In this document: one piece after another, positions 1-5,610 of the stretch
How the letters are laid out: every line of letters begins with the position of its first letter
How positions within the stretch are numbered: the first letter of the stretch is position 1
Origin: JAEUMD01 sp964559355
Lineage (GTDB): Bacteria; Pseudomonadota; Alphaproteobacteria; Rhizobiales; Hyphomicrobiaceae
Direction of reading: 5' to 3'
Assembly: GCA_964559355.1 (NCBI GenBank)
Contig: CAZLHQ010000140.1
Coordinates: 1-8,724 of the forward strand
DNA: 8,724 nucleotides
Translations under genes and position numbers: made by a program
The notes under the pieces: generated by a model
What the model saw: the letters and a program-made list of their open reading frames with translations, nothing else
What the model was told of the DNA's origin: nothing
The model's database searches: none

Positions 1-1035
1 GCCACCGGCGACCCGGCAACCGGCGTGCGCCTGGCGCGGCATGCCTTCGCCCACCGCAAGCACGTCGTGATGGTCAACGTCGAGGCTGACGCGCTCGCCG
101 GTCCACTGCTGGCGGCAGAAGCGCGCGTGGCCGGTGTCGTCTACTCGCTCGCCTGGGGCGACCAGCCCGCACTCATTGCCGAGCATGTCGATTGGGCGCG
201 CGCCTGCGGTTTCGCCGTGGTGGCGGCAGGCAAGGGGACGCGCTACCTGCCAAGCTACCACGCATCGACGCCCGACACGGTGTGGGACATCATCTCGGGC
301 TATCTCAAGGTCGAACGCGGCAAGATCAACCCGCAGATGTTCAACTCCTTCATCGACGGCACCAAGTCGGCGATCGAGATGACGGCGGTGTGCAACGCCT
401 GTGATCTCGTGCCTCAGACCGATGGACTGTCGTTCCCGCCGGCGACCCGCTTCGAGCTTGCTGATCTGCTGAAGCCGCGCAGCCAGGGCGGCCTCATCGA
501 GAAGGCTGGCGTGACGGAGGTGGTTTCCTCGCTTTATCGCGATGGGCGCGACGTGCCGCATCATCTCGCCATGGGCACTTATGTCGTCGTCACCAGCGAA
601 AGCGCTTACGCGCGGCGCTGCTTTGGCGAATACAACATGCTGCAAGACAAGTCGGGAACCTACGCCGCGCTCTACAGGCCGACCCACATGATTGGCCTGG
701 AGCTCGGCATCTCGGTGGCGTCGGCGGCTTTGCGCGGTGAGCCGACCGGGCAGGCGCGAACCTTCAATTCCGATGTGGTGGCGGTGGCCAAGCGCAACCT
801 CAAGGCCGGCGAAATCCTCGACGGCGAAGGCGGCTTCACGGTGTGGGGCAAGCAGATGCCGGCTGCGGCATCTCAGGCGGCCAATGCGCTGGCGATGGGG
901 CTGGCTCACCGTGTCAAGCTGCTGCGAGACGTGGCGCAGGGCGCGGTTTTGAGCGAAGCCGACGTTTTGCTCGACGATACCAATCCTGCAGTTGCCGCCC
1001 GCCGGCAGATGGTGGCGCGTCACGTGGCGGAGTAA
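1..1035 (+). CDS. Homoserine-dehydrogenase-like NAD(P) oxidoreductase with C-terminal SAF-type domain, 5'-truncated by window edge
   Basis: The frame is open from base 1 to the TAA at 1033-1035, giving 344 visible codons. The Rossmann GxGxxG motif is not visible and family members are longer, so roughly the first hundred residues probably lie upstream. An internal GTG at 25 is unlikely to be the start because the preceding residues (ATGDPATG) continue the fold. Recognisable stretches are HVVMVNVEADALAGPLL, YSLAWGDQPALI, VVAAGKGTRYLPSYHASTPD and NPQMFNSFIDGTKSAIEM. All are typical of COG4091-type predicted homoserine dehydrogenases, which end in a SAF-like domain (here roughly the last 80 residues, with VVAVAKRNLKAGEILDGEGG). 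Most of this family is uncharacterised. One branch, the DXR-like (DRL) enzymes known from Brucella, is a reductoisomerase making methylerythritol phosphate. I cannot place this copy in that branch. The HutC-type regulator that follows suggests an inducible metabolic operon. Family assignment is confident; substrate unknown. Confidence 0.85.
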   Translation, partial: ATGDPATGVRLARHAFAHRKHVVMVNVEADALAGPLLAAEARVAGVVYSLAWGDQPALIAEHVDWARACGFAVVAAGKGTRYLPSYHASTPDTVWDIISGYLKVERGKINPQMFNSFIDGTKSAIEMTAVCNACDLVPQTDGLSFPPATRFELADLLKPRSQGGLIEKAGVTEVVSSLYRDGRDVPHHLAMGTYVVVTSESAYARRCFGEYNMLQDKSGTYAALYRPTHMIGLELGISVASAALRGEPTGQARTFNSDVVAVAKRNLKAGEILDGEGGFTVWGKQMPAAASQAANALAMGLAHRVKLLRDVAQGAVLSEADVLLDDTNPAVAARRQMVARHVAE

Positions 1036-1125
1036 CGGCAGGCGACCATGGTGCGGCCGTGCCGTGCGACTGGCGTTGGATGTGCAAGCGGGACGCGCTC
1101 GGGCAAGCAGGTGTCCCCTGGACGG

Positions 1126-1148
1126 AAGCACCACCAAAAGTGGTGTTT
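1126..1148 (+). terminator. Possible weak hairpin terminator after the oxidoreductase gene
   Basis: A stem of CACCAC (1129-1134) and GTGGTG (1140-1145) closes a five-base CAAAA loop. It extends outward through one G-U and two A-T pairs to nine pairs. Only a short T-rich stretch (TGTTTCT) follows, so termination strength is doubtful. It lies about 90 nt beyond the stop codon, before the AT-rich region in front of the GntR gene, a sensible place to end the upstream transcript. Confidence 0.35.
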
Positions 1149-1174
1149 CTGCGTCACGCTGACAGGCCAAAATC

Positions 1175-1188
1175 CCGATTATTATCGG
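1175..1188. promoter_or_regulatory. Inverted repeat CCGAT-N4-ATCGG, possible operator or promoter element
   Basis: Perfect five-base arms CCGAT and ATCGG flank TATT in the AT-richer part of the spacer before the GntR gene. The centre contains a -10-like TATTAT (1180-1185). A -35-like CTGACA sits at 1159-1164, but the 15-base spacing is shorter than the usual 17. A regulator bound here could block a promoter. The link to the adjacent GntR protein is inference from position only. Confidence 0.3.
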
Positions 1189-1223
1189 ACTTATGACTTC
1201 TGATATCTACACGTCTCTCCAAC

Positions 1224-1248
1224 AATATGCAATCATAGATAGCATATT
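1224..1248. promoter_or_regulatory. Inverted repeat AATATGC-N11-GCATATT, candidate autoregulatory operator
   Basis: Perfect seven-base arms AATATGC (1224-1230) and GCATATT (1242-1248) lie just before the Shine-Dalgarno-like G run of the GntR gene, ending 14 nt before its ATG. The arm centres are 18 bp apart, under two helical turns. GntR/HutC dimers bind short dyads and often regulate themselves, so an operator is plausible. The exact half-site does not match a consensus I can name. It could also form a hairpin in the leader transcript. Confidence 0.35.
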
Positions 1249-1262
1249 TGGGGGGTTTCAGC

Positions 1263-2135
1263 ATGTCGAGCAGAGCGCCGGCAGGCGGGTTGCAGCACAA
1301 GACGGCACATCCGGCGACGCCTAACTCGGCGATGGCCGAACAATCCGATGCGCCACTGACGAGCCATGCATCGCCCGTAAGACCCGCGCAAAGCGCGATC
1401 AAGCCGCCACGATTGGCCGTGCCCAAGCCGCTTTATTCCCAGGTGCGGGACGCGCTGCTGACGCGCATCCGCGGCGGCGAATGGGGCGTGGGCGATACGC
1501 TGCCCAACGAGTTTCTGCTGGCCACCGCTTTTGGTGTCTCGATCGGCACGATCCGGCGCGCCATCGAGGGGCTGGAGGAAACCGGCATCGTCAAGCGCAT
1601 TCAGGGCCGCGGCACGTTTGTTTCCGGTCGTGGGCAGACGGCGCTGGAGGACAAGTTCTGCCGGTTGCGGCGGCTCGATCGAGAGCCGATCGAATTCGCT
1701 TACGCGCTGCACAGGATTACGGTGCGTGCGGCTGCTCCCTCCGAGAGTGCGCTGCTGGGCGCGGGTGAGCCGGGCGAAGTGATCGAGATCTTGCAGCATG
1801 CCTACGTTGCAGGCGAGGCGATCGGGGTCGAGCTCTCGCTGCTGTGGAAGGCTGCGCTCCCCAACTTCGAGACGCAGTTCACCGGTGGCCAGCACATCTA
1901 TCAGGCGTTGACAGATTACGGGGTGCTGGTGACGCGGGGTGAGGAGCACGTCTGCGCGATCATTTCGCAGGACGGCGACGAAACCCTGCGTGGCTTGAGC
2001 GTTCCTGCCGGAACGCCACTGCTCAGCGTCGTGCGGATCGCCTTTGCGTTGGAAAAGTCGCCGGTCGAGTACCGCACCTCGCGCTATCGCTTCGATACCG
2101 TCCCAGGCCTCTACTACGACTGTGTGGTGTGCTGA
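1263..2135 (+). CDS. GntR/HutC-family transcriptional regulator with UTRA effector domain
   Basis: A 290-residue protein. The winged helix-turn-helix spans about residues 55-121, with the hallmarks PLYSQVRDAL, GDTLPNEFLLATAFGVSIGTIRRAIEGLEETGIV and the wing RIQGRGTFV. A UTRA ligand-binding domain follows (about 140-283), ending in the typical EYRTSRYRFDTVPGLYY. The first ~54 residues are a low-complexity Ala/Pro/Ser-rich extension not needed by the family, so an internal ATG at 1332 remains possible. I chose the ATG at 1263 because a G run (1250-1255) sits at ribosome-binding distance; a TTG at 1248 lies within the inverted repeat and before that G run. HutC-type regulators usually repress catabolic genes and are released by a pathway metabolite. 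The gene follows the COG4091-like oxidoreductase on the same strand, the most likely target or pathway partner. Ligand unknown. Confidence 0.9.
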   Translation: MSSRAPAGGLQHKTAHPATPNSAMAEQSDAPLTSHASPVRPAQSAIKPPRLAVPKPLYSQVRDALLTRIRGGEWGVGDTLPNEFLLATAFGVSIGTIRRAIEGLEETGIVKRIQGRGTFVSGRGQTALEDKFCRLRRLDREPIEFAYALHRITVRAAAPSESALLGAGEPGEVIEILQHAYVAGEAIGVELSLLWKAALPNFETQFTGGQHIYQALTDYGVLVTRGEEHVCAIISQDGDETLRGLSVPAGTPLLSVVRIAFALEKSPVEYRTSRYRFDTVPGLYYDCVVC

Positions 2136-2200
2136 GGGGCGGCACCGCACGGACGCCAGGCTCCACGAGTGCAAGGGTTAGCTCAAACAGCAAGGCCACC

Positions 2201-2629
2201 ATGTCAAGAACGCTTCGCATCTGCTTGAAATCCGGAGAGCGAATCTTCGTCAATGGCGCGGAGTTGCGCGCCGACCGCAAGGTGACGCTGGAGATCTTGA
2301 ACGAGGTCACATTCCTGCTCGAACATCATGTCCTGCAGCCCTCCGAGGCAACGACGCCGCTGCGCCAGCTCTATATTCAGGTGCAGTCCATGCTGATGAT
2401 GCCCGCACAAACCGATGCGTTGATGGCAAGCTGCGTTGCGGCACTTGCAGGCGTGGTCAGCGGCTCGAACAATACCGACATCGTCACGGGGCTCTACAAG
2501 GTATCGGATGCCCTGCAGCGGCAACGCACCTATGAGGCATTGAAGCTGATCCGCACCTTGCTGCCGCTGGAGGTGGAGGGTGGGACGGGAAAATCGGCGG
2601 AGCCTGGGAGTGCTGTCTCGTTCGTATGA
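2201..2629 (+). CDS. flbT: FlbT, flagellin mRNA regulator
   Basis: A 142-residue protein matching FlbT along its length: TLRICLKSGERIFVNGAEL at the N-terminus, then DRKVTLEILNEVTFLLEHH, ATTPLRQLYIQVQSMLM and TYEALKLIRTLLPLE near residue 123. The last ~18 residues are a poorly conserved tail. In Caulobacter FlbT acts on the 5' untranslated region of flagellin mRNA to promote its decay and works against FlaF; in other alphaproteobacteria it can act positively on flagellin production. The ATG at 2201 is chosen because the protein starts exactly where family homology begins and AAGG lies 5 nt upstream. The frame extends upstream to a GTG at 2129, but that part has no FlbT similarity and overlaps the gntR stop. 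It starts 65 nt after the GntR gene, so cotranscription is possible. No flaF, flagellin or other flagellar gene is visible, which is unusual. Confidence 0.9.
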   Translation: MSRTLRICLKSGERIFVNGAELRADRKVTLEILNEVTFLLEHHVLQPSEATTPLRQLYIQVQSMLMMPAQTDALMASCVAALAGVVSGSNNTDIVTGLYKVSDALQRQRTYEALKLIRTLLPLEVEGGTGKSAEPGSAVSFV

Positions 2630-2671
2630 TGGAGCGGAAATTCAAAAGGGTGCTCGATCCATGCGGTTGTG

Positions 2672-3946
2672 TCATGCACGCGGCAGCTCGACTTGGATCC
2701 GGTTCAGCGATTTGCCGTCGGCACCCGTGACGATTTCGGCGCGGCCGTTGTGGCGCTCGGCGATCTGGCGCACGAGCGCCAATCCGAGGCCGCTGCCTTG
2801 CGACGCAACGCGCATTTGTCCCCTCTGAAACGGCTCGAAAGCCCGCGCGATATCGGCTGGTGAGAAGCCCGCGCCGTTATCGGTCACGGCAAGGCGAACG
2901 CTTGTGGCCGAAGACGTAACGCCAATCTCGACCGGCGGCAGCCCGTAGCGGCTGGCGTTGTCAATGAGATTGCGCACCAGGCGGCGCAGCAGGCGCGGAT
3001 CGCCGGAGACTTCGACAGGCACGCCTGAGACCAAGGTGTCGGGATAGTGTGCGGCCTCCTCAGCAGCGAGCGCCAGCAGATCGACCATTTCGATGCGATC
3101 GAGCGGCGTACCGGCATCGAGGCGGCTCGACAGCAGAATTTCCTCGATCAATTGATCGAGTTCGTTGATGTCGCGCTCCAGTGCCGCCCGGCGCGCGGGA
3201 TCGGCCGAATCCTTGATGAGTTCCACGCCCATGCGCAATCGCGCAAGCGGGGTGCGCAACTCATGGCTGGTGTTGGCCAGAAGCAAACGATGTGAGGCGA
3301 CGAGTGTCTCGATGCGTTGGGCGCTGCGGTTGAAGCTCTCGGCGAGCCGCGCCACCTCGTCGTGTCCCTTCACTTCGACGCGCGCGCCAAGGTCGCCATG
3401 GCCGAGCCGTTCAACGCCGCTTTGCAGCCGCTCGAGCCTTCGCGTCAGCCCGCGCACCACAGGCCATGCCGTAACGCCCACTGCGGCTGCGATCACACCC
3501 AGAAACCCGATGAACCACACGCCGGGGTGACGCGGAGCGCGGCGGGGATTGCGCGCGACGAGCCAGCGCCCGTCCGGCAGTGCGATTGCCCAGGCCGGGC
3601 CTCCGCGGGCGAACACGAAGCCGCTTTCGTCGCGATGGGCGGGCGGTGGCGGCAACGGCCGGCCGGAGGAGGCAATCGGCTTGCGCGCCTCGTCGAACAG
3701 CGCCAACTCCAGATCGAGACGGTCGGCAAACCGCGCGATCACTGCTTCAAGCTCGGCTTTCGACGCGCTCGGCGGCGGCAGCGCCACCATGGCCAGCTCC
3801 CCTGCCACCTCGAACGCCTGGCGCACCGGCAAGGCGTCGCTGGCGCGGCGCCACATCATGCCCGCCGCCAGCACCACCGCCAGCAGCGCTACGATGATGG
3901 TCAGGTAGATCTGGGTCGAAAGCCGATTCACGATCCATCGTCGCAT
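2672..3946 (-). CDS. CpxA-like membrane sensor histidine kinase
   Basis: A 424-residue inner-membrane kinase, counted from the ATG at 3946. Order of parts: first membrane helix (about 12-31), periplasmic sensor region of about 110 residues with a PLPPPPAH stretch, second helix (about 144-164), HAMP linker (about 165-217) and dimerisation/phosphoacceptor helix with SHELRTPLARLRMG (His228). The catalytic domain follows with N box NLIDNASRYG (Asn330), DNGAGF and GSGLGLALV. All expected catalytic motifs are present, so it should be active. The H-box context and topology resemble CpxA. It is the last gene of the minus-strand set and starts 5 nt after the response regulator. A TTG at 3955, overlapping the regulator stop as TTGA, would add three residues. 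I prefer the ATG because AGGA (3956-3959) lies 9 nt before it and directly abuts the TTG. Signal unknown; envelope stress or metal is inferred from the Spy-like neighbour. Confidence 0.93.
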   Translation of the reverse strand: MRRWIVNRLSTQIYLTIIVALLAVVLAAGMMWRRASDALPVRQAFEVAGELAMVALPPPSASKAELEAVIARFADRLDLELALFDEARKPIASSGRPLPPPPAHRDESGFVFARGGPAWAIALPDGRWLVARNPRRAPRHPGVWFIGFLGVIAAAVGVTAWPVVRGLTRRLERLQSGVERLGHGDLGARVEVKGHDEVARLAESFNRSAQRIETLVASHRLLLANTSHELRTPLARLRMGVELIKDSADPARRAALERDINELDQLIEEILLSSRLDAGTPLDRIEMVDLLALAAEEAAHYPDTLVSGVPVEVSGDPRLLRRLVRNLIDNASRYGLPPVEIGVTSSATSVRLAVTDNGAGFSPADIARAFEPFQRGQMRVASQGSGLGLALVRQIAERHNGRAEIVTGADGKSLNRIQVELPRA

Positions 3947-3951
3947 GCGGC

Positions 3952-4641
3952 TCAATCCTGGACTTTGGCGAAAACATAGCCGCTTCCGCGCACGGTGATG
4001 ACGCGCTTGGGCTTCTTGGGGTCATCCTCGATGGCGGCGCGAATCCGCGAAATATGCACGTCGATGGAGCGATCGAAGGCTTCCAGAGGCTCGCCCTTGA
4101 CGAGGTCCATGATCTGGTCGCGCGATAGCACGCGGCCGGAATGCTCGGCCAGCGCCAGCAGCAGCGCAAACTGGTAGCTCGTCACCATCCGCGTTTCGCC
4201 GTCGAGGCGGATTTCGCGCGCGCCGCGGTCGATCTCGAGGCGGCCGAAGTGCAAGATGTCGGAGGGCGCCTGCCCGCTGCGCCCGCGCCTGAGGATGGCG
4301 CGCAGGCGGGCGAGCAGCTCGCGTGGCTCGAATGGCTTGGGCAGGTAGTCGTCGGCGCCAAGCTCGAGGCCGATGATGCGATCCATGGCGTCGCCGCGCG
4401 CGGTGAGCATCAGAATGGGGGTGGTGGCGTGCGCGCGGATCTGGCGGCAGATATCGAGGCCATCCATATCGGGAAGCATCAGGTCGAGCACGACGGCATC
4501 GTATGTTTCGCGACCCTCCATCTCCAGCGCCTCGCTGCCGGTTTGCGCACTGGTGACGCGGAACCCGGACATGTCGAGATAATCGCGGATCATTCCGGCA
4601 AGCCGCTTGTCGTCTTCGATCAACAAAATGCGCTCGGCCAC
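3952..4641 (-). CDS. CpxR-like OmpR-family response regulator
   Basis: Counted from the GTG at 4641 it has 229 residues, normal for the family. The receiver domain comes first (ERILLIEDD; phosphoacceptor Asp53 in VVLDLMLPDMDG; Thr80 in MLTARG; Lys102 in LPKPF). An OmpR-type winged helix follows, with FDRSIDVHISRIRAAIED and the wing VRGSGYVF near the C-terminus. The segments LELGADDYLPKPFEPREL and FDRSIDVHISR resemble CpxR closely. The frame also opens at an ATG at 4704, giving 250 residues. I favour the GTG because the extra 21 residues are unlike the family, have weaker GC bias at third codon positions, and lack a Shine-Dalgarno sequence before the ATG, whereas AGAGGA lies 10 nt before the GTG. 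It pairs with the kinase immediately downstream. The Spy-like gene upstream on the same strand is the likely target and cotranscribed partner. Confidence 0.93.
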   Translation of the reverse strand: MAERILLIEDDKRLAGMIRDYLDMSGFRVTSAQTGSEALEMEGRETYDAVVLDLMLPDMDGLDICRQIRAHATTPILMLTARGDAMDRIIGLELGADDYLPKPFEPRELLARLRAILRRGRSGQAPSDILHFGRLEIDRGAREIRLDGETRMVTSYQFALLLALAEHSGRVLSRDQIMDLVKGEPLEAFDRSIDVHISRIRAAIEDDPKKPKRVITVRGSGYVFAKVQD

Positions 4642-4812
4642 CTGGGATTGGTCCTCTGGCTCGTCACGGGGCTCGTGTGTTTGCGGTCGAGAATGCTGCC
4701 GCATTCATTTTGGCGAGGTTGTCAGGCGAACATCACGATCGCTATCACATCATGTTGTGCCGCGTTCGTTGCGTCGCTGCAAGATATGCAGTTCTGACAC
4801 GAGGCCATCGGC

Positions 4813-4836
4813 AAAAGGGCGGCCAATGCCGGCCGC
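4813..4836 (-). terminator. GC-rich hairpin with short T run between the Spy-like and response regulator genes
   Basis: Read on the minus strand, GCGGCC (4836-4831), loop GGCATT and GGCCGC (4824-4819) form a perfect six-base stem, followed by CC and TTTT (4816-4813). The outer GGGC/GCCC could lengthen it across a small bulge. It sits about 37 nt after the Spy-like stop and over 100 nt before the regulator gene. The T run is only four bases, so partial termination that makes more Spy-like than regulator mRNA is as likely as complete termination. Confidence 0.4.
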
Positions 4837-4872
4837 GCCCGTTGATGCAGGATCGACGCAATTTTCTGCGCA

Positions 4873-5457
4873 TTACTCGCGCGGGCCGTGGCGCCACCAG
4901 CCCCGGTGTTCGCGTCCGCTTTCGATGCGCTCAGCCAGCTTGCTGCGCTGCTCGGGCGTCAGCACCTCGCCAGCGTCCGCCAGGGCGGTCGACAGCCGTT
5001 TGGAAATGGCATCGATATTGTTCAGCTGCTCGGCGCGCAGCTGCTCGATGGCGGCGCGGTCGATCGTGGGCGCCTTCAACAGCTCGACGCCCTTCTTGCG
5101 CGCGTCGACGATCTTTTGGCGGATCGGGAAGACATCGCTGGCGACGCCCTTCGAGAGCGTAATCAACTTGGCTTCCTGCTCCTTCGTCGCGTCGATTTCG
5201 ACGGCAAGGTGGCGGGCCATGCGGACGGCGCGATCGGTGGCGTCATCCAGGTTTGCCGGAGCAAAGACCTTGGTGAAGCCAGGGCCGTGGCCGAAGTGGT
5301 GGTGGCCAAAGCCGTGGCTCATCGCCTTGCCGGCGAAGAAACCGGCGCCGATGGCCGACAAGGCCAGGATTACCACGATGGGTCCGCGACCGCGCGAGCG
5401 GCAGCCTTGCGGCCGGCCGGGGCCGGAGTTTGCGGGGGCGGTTTCAGGGTTGGTCAT
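4873..5457 (-). CDS. Membrane-anchored Spy/CpxP-type periplasmic protein (LTxxQ family), possible stress chaperone or metal sensor
   Basis: A 194-residue protein. A basic, Pro/Gly-rich cytoplasmic tail (1-25) leads to one hydrophobic helix (about 26-44, GPIVVILALSAIGAGFFAG). A His-rich patch follows (HGFGHHHFGHG, about 48-58), then a mostly helical charged region (about 70-180) containing the family motif LTPEQRSKL (166-174), and a Trp/His/Arg tail (HRGWWRHG). Spy/CpxP/ZraP/CnrX-type proteins act in the periplasm as holdases or sensors that damp or trigger their two-component system. The start is set by AGGAG (5465-5469) 7 nt before the ATG. The frame runs open upstream to about 6102, but that part lies antisense to the metallopeptidase and is rejected. 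There is no lipobox and no obvious AxA cleavage site, so it may stay anchored. It leads the minus-strand set and likely feeds back on the kinase. Confidence 0.85.
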   Translation of the reverse strand: MTNPETAPANSGPGRPQGCRSRGRGPIVVILALSAIGAGFFAGKAMSHGFGHHHFGHGPGFTKVFAPANLDDATDRAVRMARHLAVEIDATKEQEAKLITLSKGVASDVFPIRQKIVDARKKGVELLKAPTIDRAAIEQLRAEQLNNIDAISKRLSTALADAGEVLTPEQRSKLAERIESGREHRGWWRHGPRE

Positions 5458-5554
5458 GACGCATCTCCTGTGCGGGATTTTCAGCTCGTTGCCGGATGGG
5501 TGACCGGCGACGACCTGACCATCTCGCGAACGCGTTTCGCAAATTTGTCGGCCG

Positions 5555-5571
5555 TGTAAAGTAGTGTTAAG
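5555..5571. promoter_or_regulatory. Tandem repeat TGTAAAG/TGTTAAG, CpxR-box-like response regulator site
   Basis: TGTAAAG (5555-5561) and TGTTAAG (5565-5571) repeat with a 10-bp period and one mismatch. Within them GTAAA-N5-GTTAA differs by one base from the enterobacterial CpxR box (GTAAA-N4-8-GTAAA). OmpR-family dimers bind such head-to-tail repeats. It lies about 98 bp upstream of the Spy-like ATG and 40 bp upstream of the metallopeptidase TTG, so it could serve both. Use of the enterobacterial consensus by this alphaproteobacterial regulator is inference. Confidence 0.45.
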
Positions 5572-5585
5572 CGCCCCGCGGGGCG
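5572..5585. repeat. 14-bp perfect GC palindrome in metallopeptidase leader
   Basis: CGCCCCGCGGGGCG is a perfect palindrome immediately next to the CpxR-box-like repeat and 11 bp before the AGGGAG ribosome-binding site of the metallopeptidase gene. It could be a protein-binding dyad. In the transcript it has essentially no loop, so a stable intramolecular hairpin would be strained. Confidence 0.35.
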
Positions 5586-5596
5586 GCGCGACCACC

Positions 5597-5602
5597 AGGG
5601 AG
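5597..5602 (+). promoter_or_regulatory. Strong ribosome-binding site fixing a TTG start
   Basis: AGGGAG lies 8 nt before the TTG at 5611. It supports TTG as the true start of the metallopeptidase; the hydrophobic first helix begins directly there. Confidence 0.7.
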
Positions 5603-5610
5603 CAAGCGCT

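Noticed and set aside
1233..2174. 313-codon minus-strand frame opposite the GntR gene
   Set aside because: It is an antisense shadow of a clear GntR/UTRA protein; its translation shows no domain and is rich in Arg, Gln and His, as expected of such shadows.
2630..2671. Search for a terminator between the convergent flbT and kinase genes
   Set aside because: The 42 bases show only a four-base GAGC/GCTC pairing without a T run; no terminator can be supported.
3317..4797. Two plus-strand frames of about 220 codons opposite the kinase and regulator genes
   Set aside because: Both are antisense to proteins with complete catalytic motifs and show no recognisable fold.
5526..5540. GCGAA-N5-TTCGC inverted repeat in the divergent control region
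   Set aside because: The arms are only five bases and GC-rich; it could be an operator, but such dyads are frequent by chance here, so it is not listed as a site.
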